64,000 nucleotides of DNA from Adiantum capillus-veneris (GCA_014529385.2 CM043942.1:55677340-55741339), one strand, 5' to 3'; positions 10,528 through 21,225 are shown, counted from the stretch's first letter. The notes: generated from the sequence alone by a model not told the origin. Translations and numbers: made by a program.

Positions 10528-11065
10528 ATATAAACTTTATATCAAACCTGCAATCCCATACGGTACTGCTCTTTGGTAGCACCCTTACACGAGTAGGCAC
10601 TCCCACACCAAAAGCACTTGCTAACTCATACTCTAGTGGTGGTCTAACTTCAATTATCGGCATATCCAAACAAGGTCTTGACTTCATTAAATGAGCTACT
10701 CTGTCCTATCAATACATATGACAGCCTTCCAAAGATTTTAATGTCTAAAAGAACTAAAACATGATTAGGGTTTAAAAAGAATTCACGTACGTTTGGTGCA
10801 TATACACCACACATGAATCTTAATTATCACTTATGTTTGGAAAAAAAAATTACTTAAAGAAAACAGATGTTGTAAAACCATTTCGTTACATAATTTCATC
10901 ATTGTTTTAATAATTTATTTTCTCAAACAAAAATAATTTATCTTCAAGCCCAAAAGGTCGACGTAAAAGGTAATACTAGCCAAGCCCAAAATGTCAAAGT
11001 AAAAGTTGTGGGAAGACCAAAAACCAACATTAGATGACGATCAAAATGTGTGTAAGTATCAGCTT
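10528..11065. other. Unassigned AT-rich sequence between repeat copy 1 and the kelch-like pseudogene
   Basis: There is no open frame, repeat partner or LTR boundary that I can support. A stretch near 10560-10700 contains no long frame. The minus-strand gene to the right ends at 11066, so this interval would hold its 3' region. Confidence 0.4.
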
Positions 11066-12021
11066 TCAAGGGTGAGGTGAAGGCTGATTAGGAAGATGGA
11101 GGTTTTCGTCGAAGCTAGCATTGAAAGCACAGCCTAAATAGGCAATGCCAACCCTTCTTTTTGAGGAGCCCGGCCCTGTACAAGGTGGAATGATGCGCCA
11201 TAAATGTTTTGTGTAATCGTAGAGATACATAGAAGCACCCGCCAGTAGAAGCACCTGGCTGCAGCTAGCGATGCAGAAGGAGTTCCGTGGGAGCGTTCGA
11301 AGCTTGATGTCAAAATCATCCCCCTCTAGCGCCATCCAATCTTGGGTGGCAAAGTCAAACTGAAAGACATGGATGCGTATGAAGGTGGAATCCGTATATT
11401 CAAGGTGCTCTAGATCCACGACGAGTAGGTGCTCACCAAGCTGCACCATGTGGAAGCGGAGGTCCTGCGAGGTGTGCCGCTGGCCTGCGTTATAATCGTG
11501 TGTAAGTACTATGATATCCTTGACCCTCATAGAGTTGTATATATGGCCATAAGTGGTGATCAAATCGAGGGATTATCCGCCTGAAGAAAGTGATACGAGG
11601 CCCTGAACTTATTGTACTAGTGTCGTGCTTGTAGTAGAAGCTGTCAAAATTCTCGCTACCGTTGTCAAACAGGTTGCCAATATACAGCTCTTCTCACCGT
11701 GTCTCCTACCAACACAAGAACCAGAATCAGGCAGGTCTGTACCATGCCTCCATCACCTGCTCTCTGCTCCATGCGCGCCATCCTCCATCCTCTAGTGAAT
11801 GTGGCATTTTGATCTGGTGGAAAGGCATCGTGCAAAATGCGGGAGAAGGGAGTCAAGGGCTTGCTGATCACCAGCGGCTCCCATACGCTATTCTTGTGGC
11901 CCTTGAAGAACTCGCAGCACACTATGTCTCCCTTGCCACCTACCACTGGCGATATTAGCGGCCTATTAAACTCCAACAATTTTTTTTCTGCAGCGTACTT
12001 TTGTAGTCCATAAAGCTTCAT
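11066..12021 (-). pseudogene. Kelch / F-box-associated beta-propeller-like host gene, broken
   Basis: Two minus-strand frames (11665-12021, then 11066-11563) look like one protein interrupted by about two frameshifts near 11575 and 11690. The downstream part reads like the propeller half of plant F-box/kelch proteins (HLLVVDLEHLEY, IHVFQFDFATQDWMALEGDD, VLLLAGASMYLYDYTKHLWRI): repeated strands with W at the end of a blade. The upstream part contains RPLISPVVGGKGDIVCCEFF and VWEPLVISKPLTPF. No F-box motif is present, because sequence upstream of about 12030 is replaced by a Gypsy LTR. In intact relatives the product would be a substrate receptor of an SCF ubiquitin ligase. The family call is by general resemblance only. 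Confidence 0.45.
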
Positions 12022-12034
12022 AGTTCATATAGAT

Positions 12035-13363
12035 TCCTTGGATTAGGACATTGGAATAGTCTTTTGTATTAAAGATTCTCCTATCAAGAGAGACTTGGTA
12101 CAATACAATCTTCGTGTTCCTTGTGATCTAGGTGATGCAATGAAGATAGAAAGCTTCATGCATCACGAGCATAACATAGACTTTGTAAAACGCATTAACC
12201 ACCCCCGTCCTCAATCCCAAGGCCTCAAACACCTTCAAAGGTGGAGAGAGCTAGAAACATTCATAGGAGAAAGAAGTAGTTCTTCACTTATCATCACTCT
12301 TCTTGCTTAGCATACATAATAGCATAGTAATGAAGACGGAGAAGCTGGAAAGCTTAAGCATTGGAGCATGGCTCTTGGTTGGATTTGCATTCCATAGACA
12401 AGAGTGTTGGTGTAGGCTCTCAACTTCTCTACGAGCTTGGAGAAGGAGATGGAGCTCTTGCAACTTTGCAACTCACACAATGAGTGTGTGTGTGTGGGGG
12501 AGAGTATACCCCCCAAGCTAGCCCCCTCCTTGCTTTGGTCGACCCCCTCATCTAGCTCTATCTTGTACTTCATTGGACCTCCTCAAGCCTGGCCAATCAC
12601 ATGCTTAGTGCATATCAAGCAACAAGGGTAGCCTTGGGACAAGTGCCCCCTTTCCCCTTTGAGAGAGGGGACTTGATAAATGCATAAACAATGAATTCAA
12701 TTATCTTGCACTTGGACCCTGGCCAATCACATGCTTAGTGCATATCAAGCAACAAGGGTAGCCTTGGGACAAGTGTCCCCCTTTCCCCTTTGAGAGAGAG
12801 GGCTTGATAAATGCATAAATAATTAATTAAATTAACTAAATTATCATTGTACCCCCTTGGGAGGCCAATCAATAGGATTTAGGGATACCATGAGGAAAAC
12901 ATGAAGAGGATCTTGACAAGTGTCCTAGATGCTTTCTTTGTACCAAGCTTGGCTTGTGTGAGTGTGTGTGTTTTCTCTCTCTAGCTCCTTCAATGAGGGC
13001 TCTCCCCCCCCTTGGGTAGGGATATTCTTTGAACATTTGAACACCTTAACCCCTCAAGCACCTTAGTTATGGAGCACATTAGCACCTTAGTCATTAAGCA
13101 CCTCAAGCACCTTAGTCAGCAAGCACAACAAGCACCTCAAGATTGGGCCGGGTTCCGACCTCAAGCACAGTCCTAGCTTACCTAAGGTCAAAGGACTTTT
13201 AACACTAACCTTTGGAGGTCTTTCATGAAGCTAACCCTAAGGTCTTTAAACTCCATTAGCTAGCCTTGCACTTTGACAGATCATCTCTCATTTGGACCGC
13301 TTTACCATTGGCCCAGTGTTGAGATAGATCTGTAAGCACATGTCTATATTCTACCCTTGTTCC
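12035..13363 (-). repeat. Gypsy-A LTR, copy a
   Basis: About 1.3 kb that recurs in inverted orientation at 30854 to about 32250 and, more diverged, at 18020-19230. On minus it is preceded at 13395-13364 by a purine-rich internal end (ATTTAATGTGGGAGAATAAA), matching the 3' internal end before the LTR at 30854. That fixes it as a 3' or solo LTR on minus. It carries a 130 bp tandem duplication (12591-12720 and 12721-12850). Its left end truncates the kelch-like gene. Exact ends are approximate. Confidence 0.7.
12591..12850. repeat. 130 bp tandem duplication inside Gypsy-A LTR
   Basis: The block beginning GGCCAATCACATGCTTAGTG at 12591 restarts at 12721, 130 bases later, with minor changes. It includes a CCCC-rich and GAGAGAG segment. 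The other LTR copies carry it once. Confidence 0.75.
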
Positions 13364-13389
13364 CATTTATTCTCCCACATTAAATGATC

Positions 13390-14985
13390 TTCCATGAGAA
13401 AGAAGTCATCAAAATTGTGTCTCTTTTGGATGAAGCTTTGGAGGTGACTTGGGACAACAACTTGATGAGGACTCTTTTGAGCACTCTCAAGGTCGATGAC
13501 CGAGAGTCAATGCGGTATCCATAGCAACTCACAATGGTCTATCTTCTATGATATATGAGTATGCTATCAATGCCGGATTTAAAGATGTGATTTCAGCCCT
13601 TTTACTAGGGAAGAAGGAAGAACCATTTACCCTACAAGATGGTTATCTTCTCTATGACAGGCTATGCATTACTAACTCATCACATGAGAAAGTAATGTAT
13701 GAATCTCATGCTCCTCCTTATGTGGGGCATAGAGGCTAAAAGGGATAGAAACATACTTCTATTGGCCTGCCATGAAAACAAACATACAAGAGTATGTTTC
13801 AAAATGTGTGGTATGCCAAAAGATGAAGTTTGATAGAGGGAAGCAACCTGGATTGCTTCAACCTTGGCCAATTCCTAATTCACCATGGGACAGCATATCC
13901 ATGGATTTTATCTTTGGATTGCCCAAGTCTTTCCATGGGAATACAGAAATATGGACGATAGTGGACAGCTTTAGCAAATAAGCATGTTTCATACCTATCA
14001 AAAAGACTATCAAGGCCCATCAAATGGCGACCATCTTTATATCAAAAATCTTCAAGTACCATGGCTTGCCAATGTCCATAGTATCAGATAGTGATCCTAG
14101 AATGACCAGTAATGTCTGGAAGGGTCTCTTTGAGAATTTAGGTACAAGGCTAAACTTCTCTTTGGCCTATCACCCCGAATAGATGGCCAAAGTGAAATAG
14201 CTAACCTAACAATTCTTGATCTACTAAAAGCTCACGTTACAGAAGTAGATCAAAAGTCCCAATGGGAGAAGTAATTACCTTTAGTGGAGTATGCTCATAA
14301 TAACACTGTATATACTTCCACAGAAAAAGCACCTTTTGAGGTGATGGAGGGAAGATTAAAAAGTCCCCTGCTACTCAAGGTACATGGGAATATCTTTGTT
14401 GCATATGAATATAGCCGAGACCTGCAAGAATCTTTCCAAAAGATTAAGGATGCTATATCCATCTCTCAGCAAAGGCAAATGGCTGCTAGTGATAAGCACA
14501 GAAGAGCCATGGCCTTTAAAAAAAACGATTGCCTTGCTTAAGTTTCCCAAGGCTCGATTAAGGCACACGACGGGCAAGAATCCTACGGGGCACCAAAAGT
14601 ACTATGATAAGTTAGCAAAAAGGTACTATGGTCCCTTTCAGATTCTTAGGCCAATCAATGAGATGGCATATCAGCTCAAGTTTCCCAACCATTGGCTCGT
14701 CCACAATGCCTTCCACATGAGCCTACTAAAACCTTACAAAGGAGAGCCACCTCAAGAAGCAACCATTGAAGACCCACCAGAGATCGAGGACCAAGAAGAG
14801 GTGCCACAACCCGAGTCCATTCTCCGACATGAAGACAAGGTATTGAGAGGTGGTAAGACTATCCGATGATATCTTATCAAGTTTAAAAATTATCCTTTTG
14901 AAGATACTAGATGGATGCAAGGCATACAATTAAAGGATAACCTAAATCTTGTCAATGCTTACAATGATTCCCTAGAATAAGCAAA
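13390..14985 (+). pseudogene. Gypsy-A (chromovirus-type) RNase H end, integrase and chromodomain remnant
   Basis: In-order traces of a Ty3/Gypsy polyprotein occur on plus. There is an H2C2 integrase zinc region (HAPPYVGHRG, FYWPAMKTNIQEYV, CVVCQKMK), then the core with D in DFIFGLPKS and WTIVDSFSK, D in VSDSDPRM, and the third acidic motif readable only after a frameshift (DGQSEIAN at about 14175). The C-terminal domain follows (YYGPFQILRPIN, YQLKFPNHWLVHNAFHMSLLKPY). The end (about 14850-14960) resembles a chromodomain: YLIKFKNYPFEDTRWM after a TGA that probably replaced CGA. At least six stops or shifts are present. RT is absent, lost at the junction with the minus LTR at about 13390. Confidence 0.82.
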
Positions 14986-15560
14986 TGTAATATGTATAAA
15001 TGAACAAAGTTTTTGTCTTATAAGACTCTTTTTTTTCTTTATTGTGCACAAATGTTAATAAGTATGCATACTTAGGATCATGTTTGTGGAGCCAACGTCT
15101 CCCAAACACCAAGTAGAGCTTGTTACTCTACCATGGAAGATTGATACGGGCTAATGTGCAGACATGCTTGCACTAGCTAAGGCTCTCAAGCACCAAATGG
15201 ACTAGTCATCCATTCTGGAGCAGTGTCGTAGGGATCCTCTAGCCGCTAAGCAAATGGACTAATGACTAGGCTTTATCTTCTCTACCTCATAGTCGAGTAA
15301 GACTATAATTTCAAGAGAGCGATAATGTCATAAAAACTAATATCTAATTCTTCCAAATGATTTTATCATGTTAAACTGATCATTTAATATGAGGAGGTAA
15401 CAGGGGAATTAAAAGCTAAAATATTGGTACGGCTGCCAGAACGGTCTCAACAGGGATCCAAAGGAGGGAAAACAGGGATCCAAAGGGGACAGTCTGCAAA
15501 AGAGCAACGTGCATCATTGGAGCTTAAAATACCTAAGGTTTAGCTCCATTAAAACTTCCA
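14986..15560 (+). repeat. Gypsy-A 3' untranslated tail and truncated LTR start
   Basis: Non-coding tail of the chromovirus. Positions 14990-15230 recur at 17760-18005, and 15325-15411 recurs just before the LTR at 30854. A purine-rich GAGGAGGTAACAGGGG tract ends at about 15411, followed by about 150 bases alignable, with heavy divergence, to the start of the LTR at 30854-31000. The LTR is cut at about 15560 by Copia-3. Confidence 0.6.
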
Positions 15561-16684
15561 TAGCAGCCTGAAGGGTTTATTCAGGAGAATGCATCTCATG
15601 AGGAGCTAGTATGTAAGCTCAAAAACTCACTTTATGGCTTAAAGCAGGGTTCAAGGCAGTGGTATCATAAATTTGATGCATGTATGAGGTCTCAAGGATA
15701 TAAAAGGAGCGAAGAGGATCACTGCTTGTACACACGAAAGCTAGATGATAGCTCGATGATCATTCTAGTTTTGTACGTTGATAACATGCTTATCGTTGGG
15801 AAATCCATTGCGAAAATTGCAACTTGAAGAAAACACTTAGCAATAATTTTGCAATGAAAATTTTTGGGGGTGCTAAAAACTTTCTTGGCATGCGAATCAA
15901 AAGAGATCGCAAAAGTCCTATTATTGAGTTATCTCAGGAAACATACATTGAGAAAGTTTTGCAGCGTTTCAATATGCAGGGGGGAAAATGTTGAGTACCC
16001 CAATGCAGACATTCTTGAAACTCAGTAAGGAAGATACACCCAAATCTGATGTTGAGCAAGCTGAAATGGCTAAGGTATCATATTCTTTGACAGTGGGCAG
16101 TCTCATGTATGCTATGGTGGCCACAAGACCAGACATTGCTTTTGCAGTGGGAGTGGTGAGCCGATATATGGCAAATCTTGGCAGCAAGCATTAGGAAGCA
16201 GTGAAGCACATTCTTAGGTACCTCAAAGGTATGGTCGGCAAGTGTTTACGCTTCGAGAACAGTGATGCATCCATAATGGGTTATGCGGATGCAGACTATG
16301 TGGGTTGTGTTGACAATAGAAGATCGACATCTGGCTATTTCGTCATATTTGCTGGAGCAGCAGTATCTTGGAGGTCATGTCTTCAAGATTGTACGTCATC
16401 TTCCACTACGGAAGCAGTGTACGTTGCATTATCGGTGCAAGTAAAGAGGATGTATGGTTATCTCACTTGGTCAGAAATCTTGGCATTGATGAGACTCCAA
16501 TGATATATTGTGATAGTCAGAGTGCTCTTGCATTGTCAAGGAATCCCGTGTTTCACTCCAAATCGAAACACATTGAAGTCAGGTATCATTTTGTGAGAGA
16601 TTTCTTGGCCAAAGAACTCATTGATTTGGTCAAGGTACACACTGACGACAACCCAACAAATGCTTTGACAAAAGGCTTAGCTTA
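15561..16684 (+). pseudogene. Copia-3 reverse transcriptase and RNase H, broken
   Basis: RT boxes visible in order are ELVCKLKNSLYGLKQGSRQWY, the active site as LYVDNMLIVG (N replaces the second catalytic aspartate), FAMKIFGGAKNFLGM, YIEKVLQRFNM, SLMYAMVATRPDIAFAVG and HILRYLKG. RNase H follows with YADADYVG, STTEAVYVAL (V for E/Y), YCDSQSALALSRNP and [15 protein letters not shown]. Frameshifts lie near 15985 and 16440 and stops near 15825 and 16194. The YVDN active site would be inactive even if the frame were open. Confidence 0.82.
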
Positions 16685-16784
16685 GAGCGGTTTACACATT
16701 GCAGTGAGTTGATGGGTATAGGTTAAAGCCACTAGATTGCTTCATGGTTGAACATATCAGGTCACTTGGGCTATGCTGGCCTTA

Positions 16785-16935
16785 AAGTGGGAGTTTGTTG
16801 AGATTCAGAACACTTTGCCAGACATACCACTTACTACTAACCCATCTACTCACTTAACTATTATACACTTATTCTTTAATACAACAAAATAAGGAGTTGC
16901 AAAACAGGATAACGTTGCCGTGCGCTCCACCCAAA

Positions 16936-17021
<86 letters not shown>

Positions 17022-17499
17022 GTGTGTGTGTGTGTGTGTGTGTGTGTACTCTCGCACTTGCACTCGCACACGCTTCCCACGGCACCTTCATCGATGTTGT
17101 GTGACTCAACAATACTTGGTTAGACATCCATATATGGAGAGTCATTTCCAATGTCTGTCCTCTTTTCCATAAGCATAACTATAGTATAGTGCGGTTTAGT
17201 GATTTGTGGTGTCATCACAAGTGTTAATGATGGATCTTCTTTATCCCACATACCCTCTTCACCCTTAAGAGTACTAAGCTCTATATATATAGTTTGGCCC
17301 TCACTCTTGCTTTCACCAAAGGAGGAGGCTATGGAGGATGTAGTCTCTACATTTTATATATATATCAAAGATCGGGGCTAGTTGGGTTTTTCAATTCAAT
17401 TTTTCTTTCCAAGAAGAATTCCGTCCCCCTCTCTCATGCGGCTTTTGTTTATGTTATTTTTATTTATTTATTTTTAACATGAACCTTATCACTTCAACA
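16785..17499 (+). repeat. Copia-3 polypurine tract and 3' LTR
   Basis: AAGTGGGAGTT is followed by TGTTGAGATTCAG at 16796. A plausible CA end (CTTCAACA) falls at 17499, giving about 704 bp. The LTR contains the (TC)n/(TG)n microsatellite. No second LTR is present to confirm the end. Confidence 0.6.
16940..17047. repeat. (TC)n followed by (TG)n microsatellite
   Basis: About 40 TC units with one interruption (16940-17020) run directly into 13 TG units (17021-17047). It lies inside the Copia-3 LTR. Long frames called through it are low-complexity artefacts. Confidence 0.97.
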
Positions 17500-18010
17500 A
17501 TTAAGAACTGAGTGTGTGGTTTGTGAGTGAGCTAATAGCCACGAGCTGACTATGTACTGTGATGGTGGTAAATTATAATGATAGTAAATGAGCTTAATAG
17601 ATCTAAAATTCCGTGTGTGCTATTGTTGAAATATAAAAACACACAGATAGAGCACAAAACACTGAACTAATAATGGAAAACACAGAACCTGAAACCCATA
17701 TATGTATAGAAAGACACCAAAAATGACAATACATGCACCCTTCCCACCTTCCTACAGAAAGAATATAACAAATGTAAATGTTTTTTTAAATGAACAATAT
17801 TTTTGTCATATAAGACTAGTTCTTTTTCTATTGTGCACAAATTTAAGTAGATGCATGCTTAGAATCATGTTTGTGATGTCGATGTCTCCCAAACACCAAG
17901 TAGAATTTGTCACTCTACTTTGGGAGTATGATATGAACTAAAGAGCAGACATGCTTACGGCAGCTAAGTCTCCCATGCACCAAATGGAGTAGTCATCTTG
18001 TAACATTTAA
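17500..18010 (+). other. Unassigned 250 bp, then a second copy of the Gypsy-A 3' tail
   Basis: 17500-17754 shows no coding or repeat partner. 17755-18005 matches 14990-15230 (shared CTCCCAAACACCAAGTAGA and the following segments), so it is a Gypsy-A 3' untranslated fragment on plus. It ends near 18005, directly against an LTR in the opposite orientation. Confidence 0.6.
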
Positions 18011-18019
18011 TGCACTAGT

Positions 18020-19230
18020 AACTTGTGTGTGGCGGAAAATGATAACATAGTGAGCATTCCATTAAGAACAACTTCCAAATGAGCATAGAGAGAGTACTTG
18101 ATTGGAGAAATAAACATAGAAATTTACACCTAGCTAGTTTGGCATAGACAATACTTGAAAAGAGAGAGAAATAGAAAAATTGACAATAGTTGAGGACCCG
18201 ATCTACATGGAGCCAATCCCCCCTCCAAAAAGGCTTTTTATTATAGCTTCTCCCATCAAAGTAGACTTTTGTACAATACAATCTTTGTGTTCCTTGACAA
18301 AATTCATTGGTGCAATGAAGATGGAAGCTTCATGCACCAAATTATGCTTGAAAAATGCCTAGTCTCAGCCCCAAGACCTCACACACCTTCAAAGATGGTG
18401 AGAGCTAGTAGGGAATGAGGAAAGATTGAGAGGAAGAAGATGTATCTGAAGTATTCTCCTCACATATTCACTCTAATAGCATAGCTTAGCTTAGTAATTA
18501 GCATGGTAGAGGAGATGAGCATGCCATTGAAGCTTGGCTCTTGGTTGGATTTGCATTCCATAGCCAAGAGTTGTTGATGTAGGCCTCTACTTCTCAATGC
18601 TTGGAGAAGGAGATGGAGTTCTTGCTCAACACATGAGTTGTGTGTGGATGTGGAAAAATTGGTTAGAGTAAAATGCCAACTTCTCTCTCTTCTTGGTCGC
18701 GACCCCTCTTCCCAAAAGCTCTTACTAGCTTCCCATTGGCTCCTGCAGATCTTGTCCAATAGCAGTTAATAAGCGTAGTTGATAGCATTGTGACAAGTGT
18801 CCCCCTTTCCCCTTTTGTGAGAGCTTTAGGTAATTAAAATAATTTAATTAAACTCTCATTGAACCTTTTAGTCTTTTGGCCAATAAGAATCAAGCAAGCC
18901 ATTGGGCTGCTGGATGCTCATTGGACCCCTTGGTGGACTGTCCAAGAGTCTTCTAGGGAGCTTAATTTCTATTGGTTATTTTATCAAGCATTTTTAAATT
19001 GATTAAACTACTTTTACTCTAGCCTAATTCTCATTGGTCCACCTCTATGGCCATCCAATAGGATTTGAGGGGAGATTGGGGGCAACTAGGCTAGGAGCCT
19101 TCCATGTGTCCATTCTTCCCTTTGTGTAAAGGGAGAGCTTGGGAGTGTGTATGTGTGTGTTTCTCTCTCTTCACCTACCATTAGGGCTCGCCCCCTCCTT
19201 CATATGGACGTGGGAAGAATTTTTAGTCTT
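18020..19230 (-). repeat. Gypsy-A LTR, copy b (diverged)
   Basis: It aligns in the same orientation as 12035-13020 (shared ACAATACAATCTTTGTGTTCC block, GAAGCTTCATGCA, then the TTGGTTGGATTTGCATTCCA block and CCCCCTTTCCCCTTT). It lacks the last about 340 bases present in copy a; similarity stops around 19200-19230. The missing end faces the histone-like gene. It is more diverged than copies a and c, so it is probably older. Confidence 0.65.
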
Positions 19231-19273
19231 CCCATAACCATCCAATTTTCCCCACTTTTGGCCATTGGACTTT

Positions 19274-19636
19274 TTAATTAATTTTTGGAACTTTAGCATG
19301 AATGGCGCATAGGTTGGTATCTTCCAACGCCGAAATGATGTGGGCCTCTGCAGCTTCTTGAATAGCCTCTAGCGCTATTGCTTGCATTCTATACTGATTT
19401 CCATAGCTTTGAAGCACCTCCTTCACTATGCGAGCAAAGGGGGTGCATCGAATCAAAAGCTCCGTAGTCTTCTGGTAGTGGCGGATTTCTGCAAATGCCC
19501 TTGCTATTTTTCGATGCCGCTGCGGTTGTCTTGGGGGCACTTGCACATTTGCTGGCGGGCGGCGTTTAGGCTTCTTGAAAAACTTAGACTTGCGCCTGTT
19601 CACATGCTTAGGGGCTGGTTCTGCATCCTTTTCTGA

Positions 19637-19675
<39 letters not shown>

Positions 19676-19710
19676 ATATATATCTATATTATATGTATAC
19701 ATATACATAT

Positions 19711-19741
<31 letters not shown>

Positions 19742-20297
19742 CTATATTATATAATATATATTATATATATATATATATATATATGCATATGTATATGTAT
19801 ATATATATATGTACCCTCTTCCCTTGGCTGCCGATCTTGTTGTGTGGGGAGAGCTCCCTGGCCTCGAGGCAGTGTCTTCCCCACAACGGCCACCCGGTGT
19901 GTGCACGGTATTTTATCTCGCAGCATGGTGGCTCACTCTCTGATTCAGTTTCTGTATGGACCACCCGAGTCCTGGATGGTCCTGCTTGTGATTGGTGGCG
20001 TGATGGCTGATCCCTATCGGACTCTGTTGTTTGTTGGCCGTGTTCTTCTCTCCAGTGCTGGGCACGTTGCTTCATTCTTTTCCTAGGTGTTATACTTGAG
20101 GAGGTGGAGAGATTCAATAGCCCTCGATGACTCTGCTGCCCTACCACCACGCCCACTGCTAGAAGAGTTCCTGGAACGGCCAGGTGTTCGTGGCCATTTT
20201 CTTGTGCCTTTAAGCCATGCCGGCTTCTCACATCCTTGGAGGTGTTTTTGTTGCTGGCAGGTGGATGCTCTTTCGCGGTTTGTTTGGTGCGTGCCAT
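19274..20297 (-). CDS. CENH3: Divergent histone H3, probable centromeric CENH3, two-exon model lacking its last helix
   Basis: Exon A is 20297-19937. ATG in good context (ACGAAATGG) starts MARTKQTA, identical to the first eight residues of H3, then a charged tail. A donor GTGAGC at 19936 and an acceptor TCAG ending at 19633 remove a (TA)n tract and keep the frame (phase 1). Exon B is 19632-19274: basic tail (NRRKSKFFKKPKRRPP), alpha-N-like EIRHYQKTTELLI, alpha-1 PFARIVKEV, alpha-2 IQEAAEAHIISA, then EDTNLCAIHAK as in H3. From the R after LLI to HAK the length equals canonical H3, with about half the residues identical. The alpha-N entry is two residues shorter and the tail is about 158 residues. 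CENH3 replaces H3 in centromeric nucleosomes. The frame stops five residues after HAK, so loop 2 and alpha-3 are missing: a further exon, or truncation. A hydrophobic stretch in exon A (VGVVVG) may be intronic or shifted. Confidence 0.6.
19637..19812. repeat. (TA)n microsatellite with palindromic variants
   Basis: Alternating TATATA tract with ATGTATACATA-type interruptions, strongly self-complementary. In the two-exon histone model it is wholly intronic. Tyr-Ile runs predicted across it are artefacts. Confidence 0.95.
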
Positions 20298-20599
20298 TTC
20301 GTTGGTAAGAGCTCACCTGCTCTTAAGAAATGAGTGGTTTATGAGAGCATGCAATATTTGTAAGGGTCCATTTAAAAAGGGCATTGTTCACACTAATTTT
20401 TAAAAAAAAACTATTATTTTTAAGATAAACATGTCGCTAAGAGTTGGACCCTGTGTTCATGTTAAGTGACTCGCGCAGTATCCGCTTTGATCCTTGTCGC
20501 ACTCTATATCGCCGCCATGCAGCATGCGTGGTGGGACCTTGCGACATTTTCCACTTGTTGCTATGCTCTTGACGACTCCATTTCCGAACTTCAATAGCA

Positions 20600-21225
20600 A
20601 TCTTCAATTGTCATGCATGCTCCATTGTGAGATTACGAGCAAATGTTGTGCGAAAAAACCAGTTGAACATCTCCTCCAAATAATTGGATTGCACCATTCC
20701 ACCACCATGTCGAGCATTTTTGAAGTACACTCCCCTTGCTCGATAATGGGACTTCTCCATGCCTTGAGTGCTAAAAATTTCAAGCGATCCATACTTGTGC
20801 ATAAAAAATGCACCATGCGCAAAAAAGATATGTTGTTCACATGAGTAAACGATCACAATTATTTAATAAAAACAATCCCTTGTAATAAATACACCACGTA
20901 AAATGGCTTACCATGTAATGTGTGATGTTATTTTCACCCCAAGAAAGGGTGAAGACCTTGGTAAAATCCACCAAGCCTTTTTGAAATGATTGGTGTGGCC
21001 CATAAGCTTGACCATTTTATCAAAATGTGCCGAAACTTGCTTGCGCTTGTTTGCAAGCTCGCCATTTGAATCATTGTCAGTAGTAGCTTTGCATAACTCC
21101 TTCCAAAGCTCCCAAAGGTTACCTACCTGCTGGTTGGAATTTTTTGAGCATCATATCGACTTGGCTTTCCTTGGGAAACTTTCTTCAAAAAGTTCCTAGC
21201 TTTTTGTCCACTCATTGACACTTGT
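20600..21225 (-). pseudogene. Unknown minus-strand gene fragment, possibly spliced
   Basis: Several overlapping open stretches have ordinary protein composition. Reading on minus: QKARNFLKKVSQGKPSRYDA (about 21210-21150), LWELWKELCKATTDNDS then KRKQVSAHFDKMVKLMGH (about 21120-21005), and FTKVFTLSWGENNITHYM ending at a good donor GTAAGCC (about 20911). Finally comes SLEIFSTQGMEKSHYRARGV with HGGGMVQSNYLEEMFNWFFR (20800-20640). The last block has a Y-G-x-L-x2-F-S-x-Q-G-x-E-K pattern that I associate loosely with uncharacterised transposase-like proteins. Frame changes could be introns or decay. It sits upstream of and in the same orientation as the histone-like gene. Confidence 0.35.

Larger units (their letters stand above)
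15561..17499 (+). mobile_element. Copia-3, 5'-truncated Copia element
   Basis: It starts abruptly in the middle of RT (QPEGFIQEN at about 15565) and runs through RNase H, a polypurine tract (16785-16795) and a 3' LTR (16796 to about 17499). It interrupts the Gypsy-A LTR on its left. The 5' half is missing. It is closely related in sequence to Copia-1 and Copia-2 in the RT and RNase H boxes. Confidence 0.85.

Noticed and set aside
16869-17172. Long open frames on both strands through Ser-Leu and Arg-Glu runs
   Set aside because: They are translations of a (TC)n/(TG)n microsatellite in the Copia-3 LTR.
19670-20086. 138-residue plus-strand frame starting with Tyr-Ile repeats
   Set aside because: It is the antisense shadow of the histone-like gene plus the (TA)n tract.
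19274-20297. Ordinary replication-type histone H3
   Set aside because: The core differs from H3 at about half of the alpha-1/alpha-2 residues, the tail after MARTKQTA is unrelated to H3, and the gene appears to have an intron.
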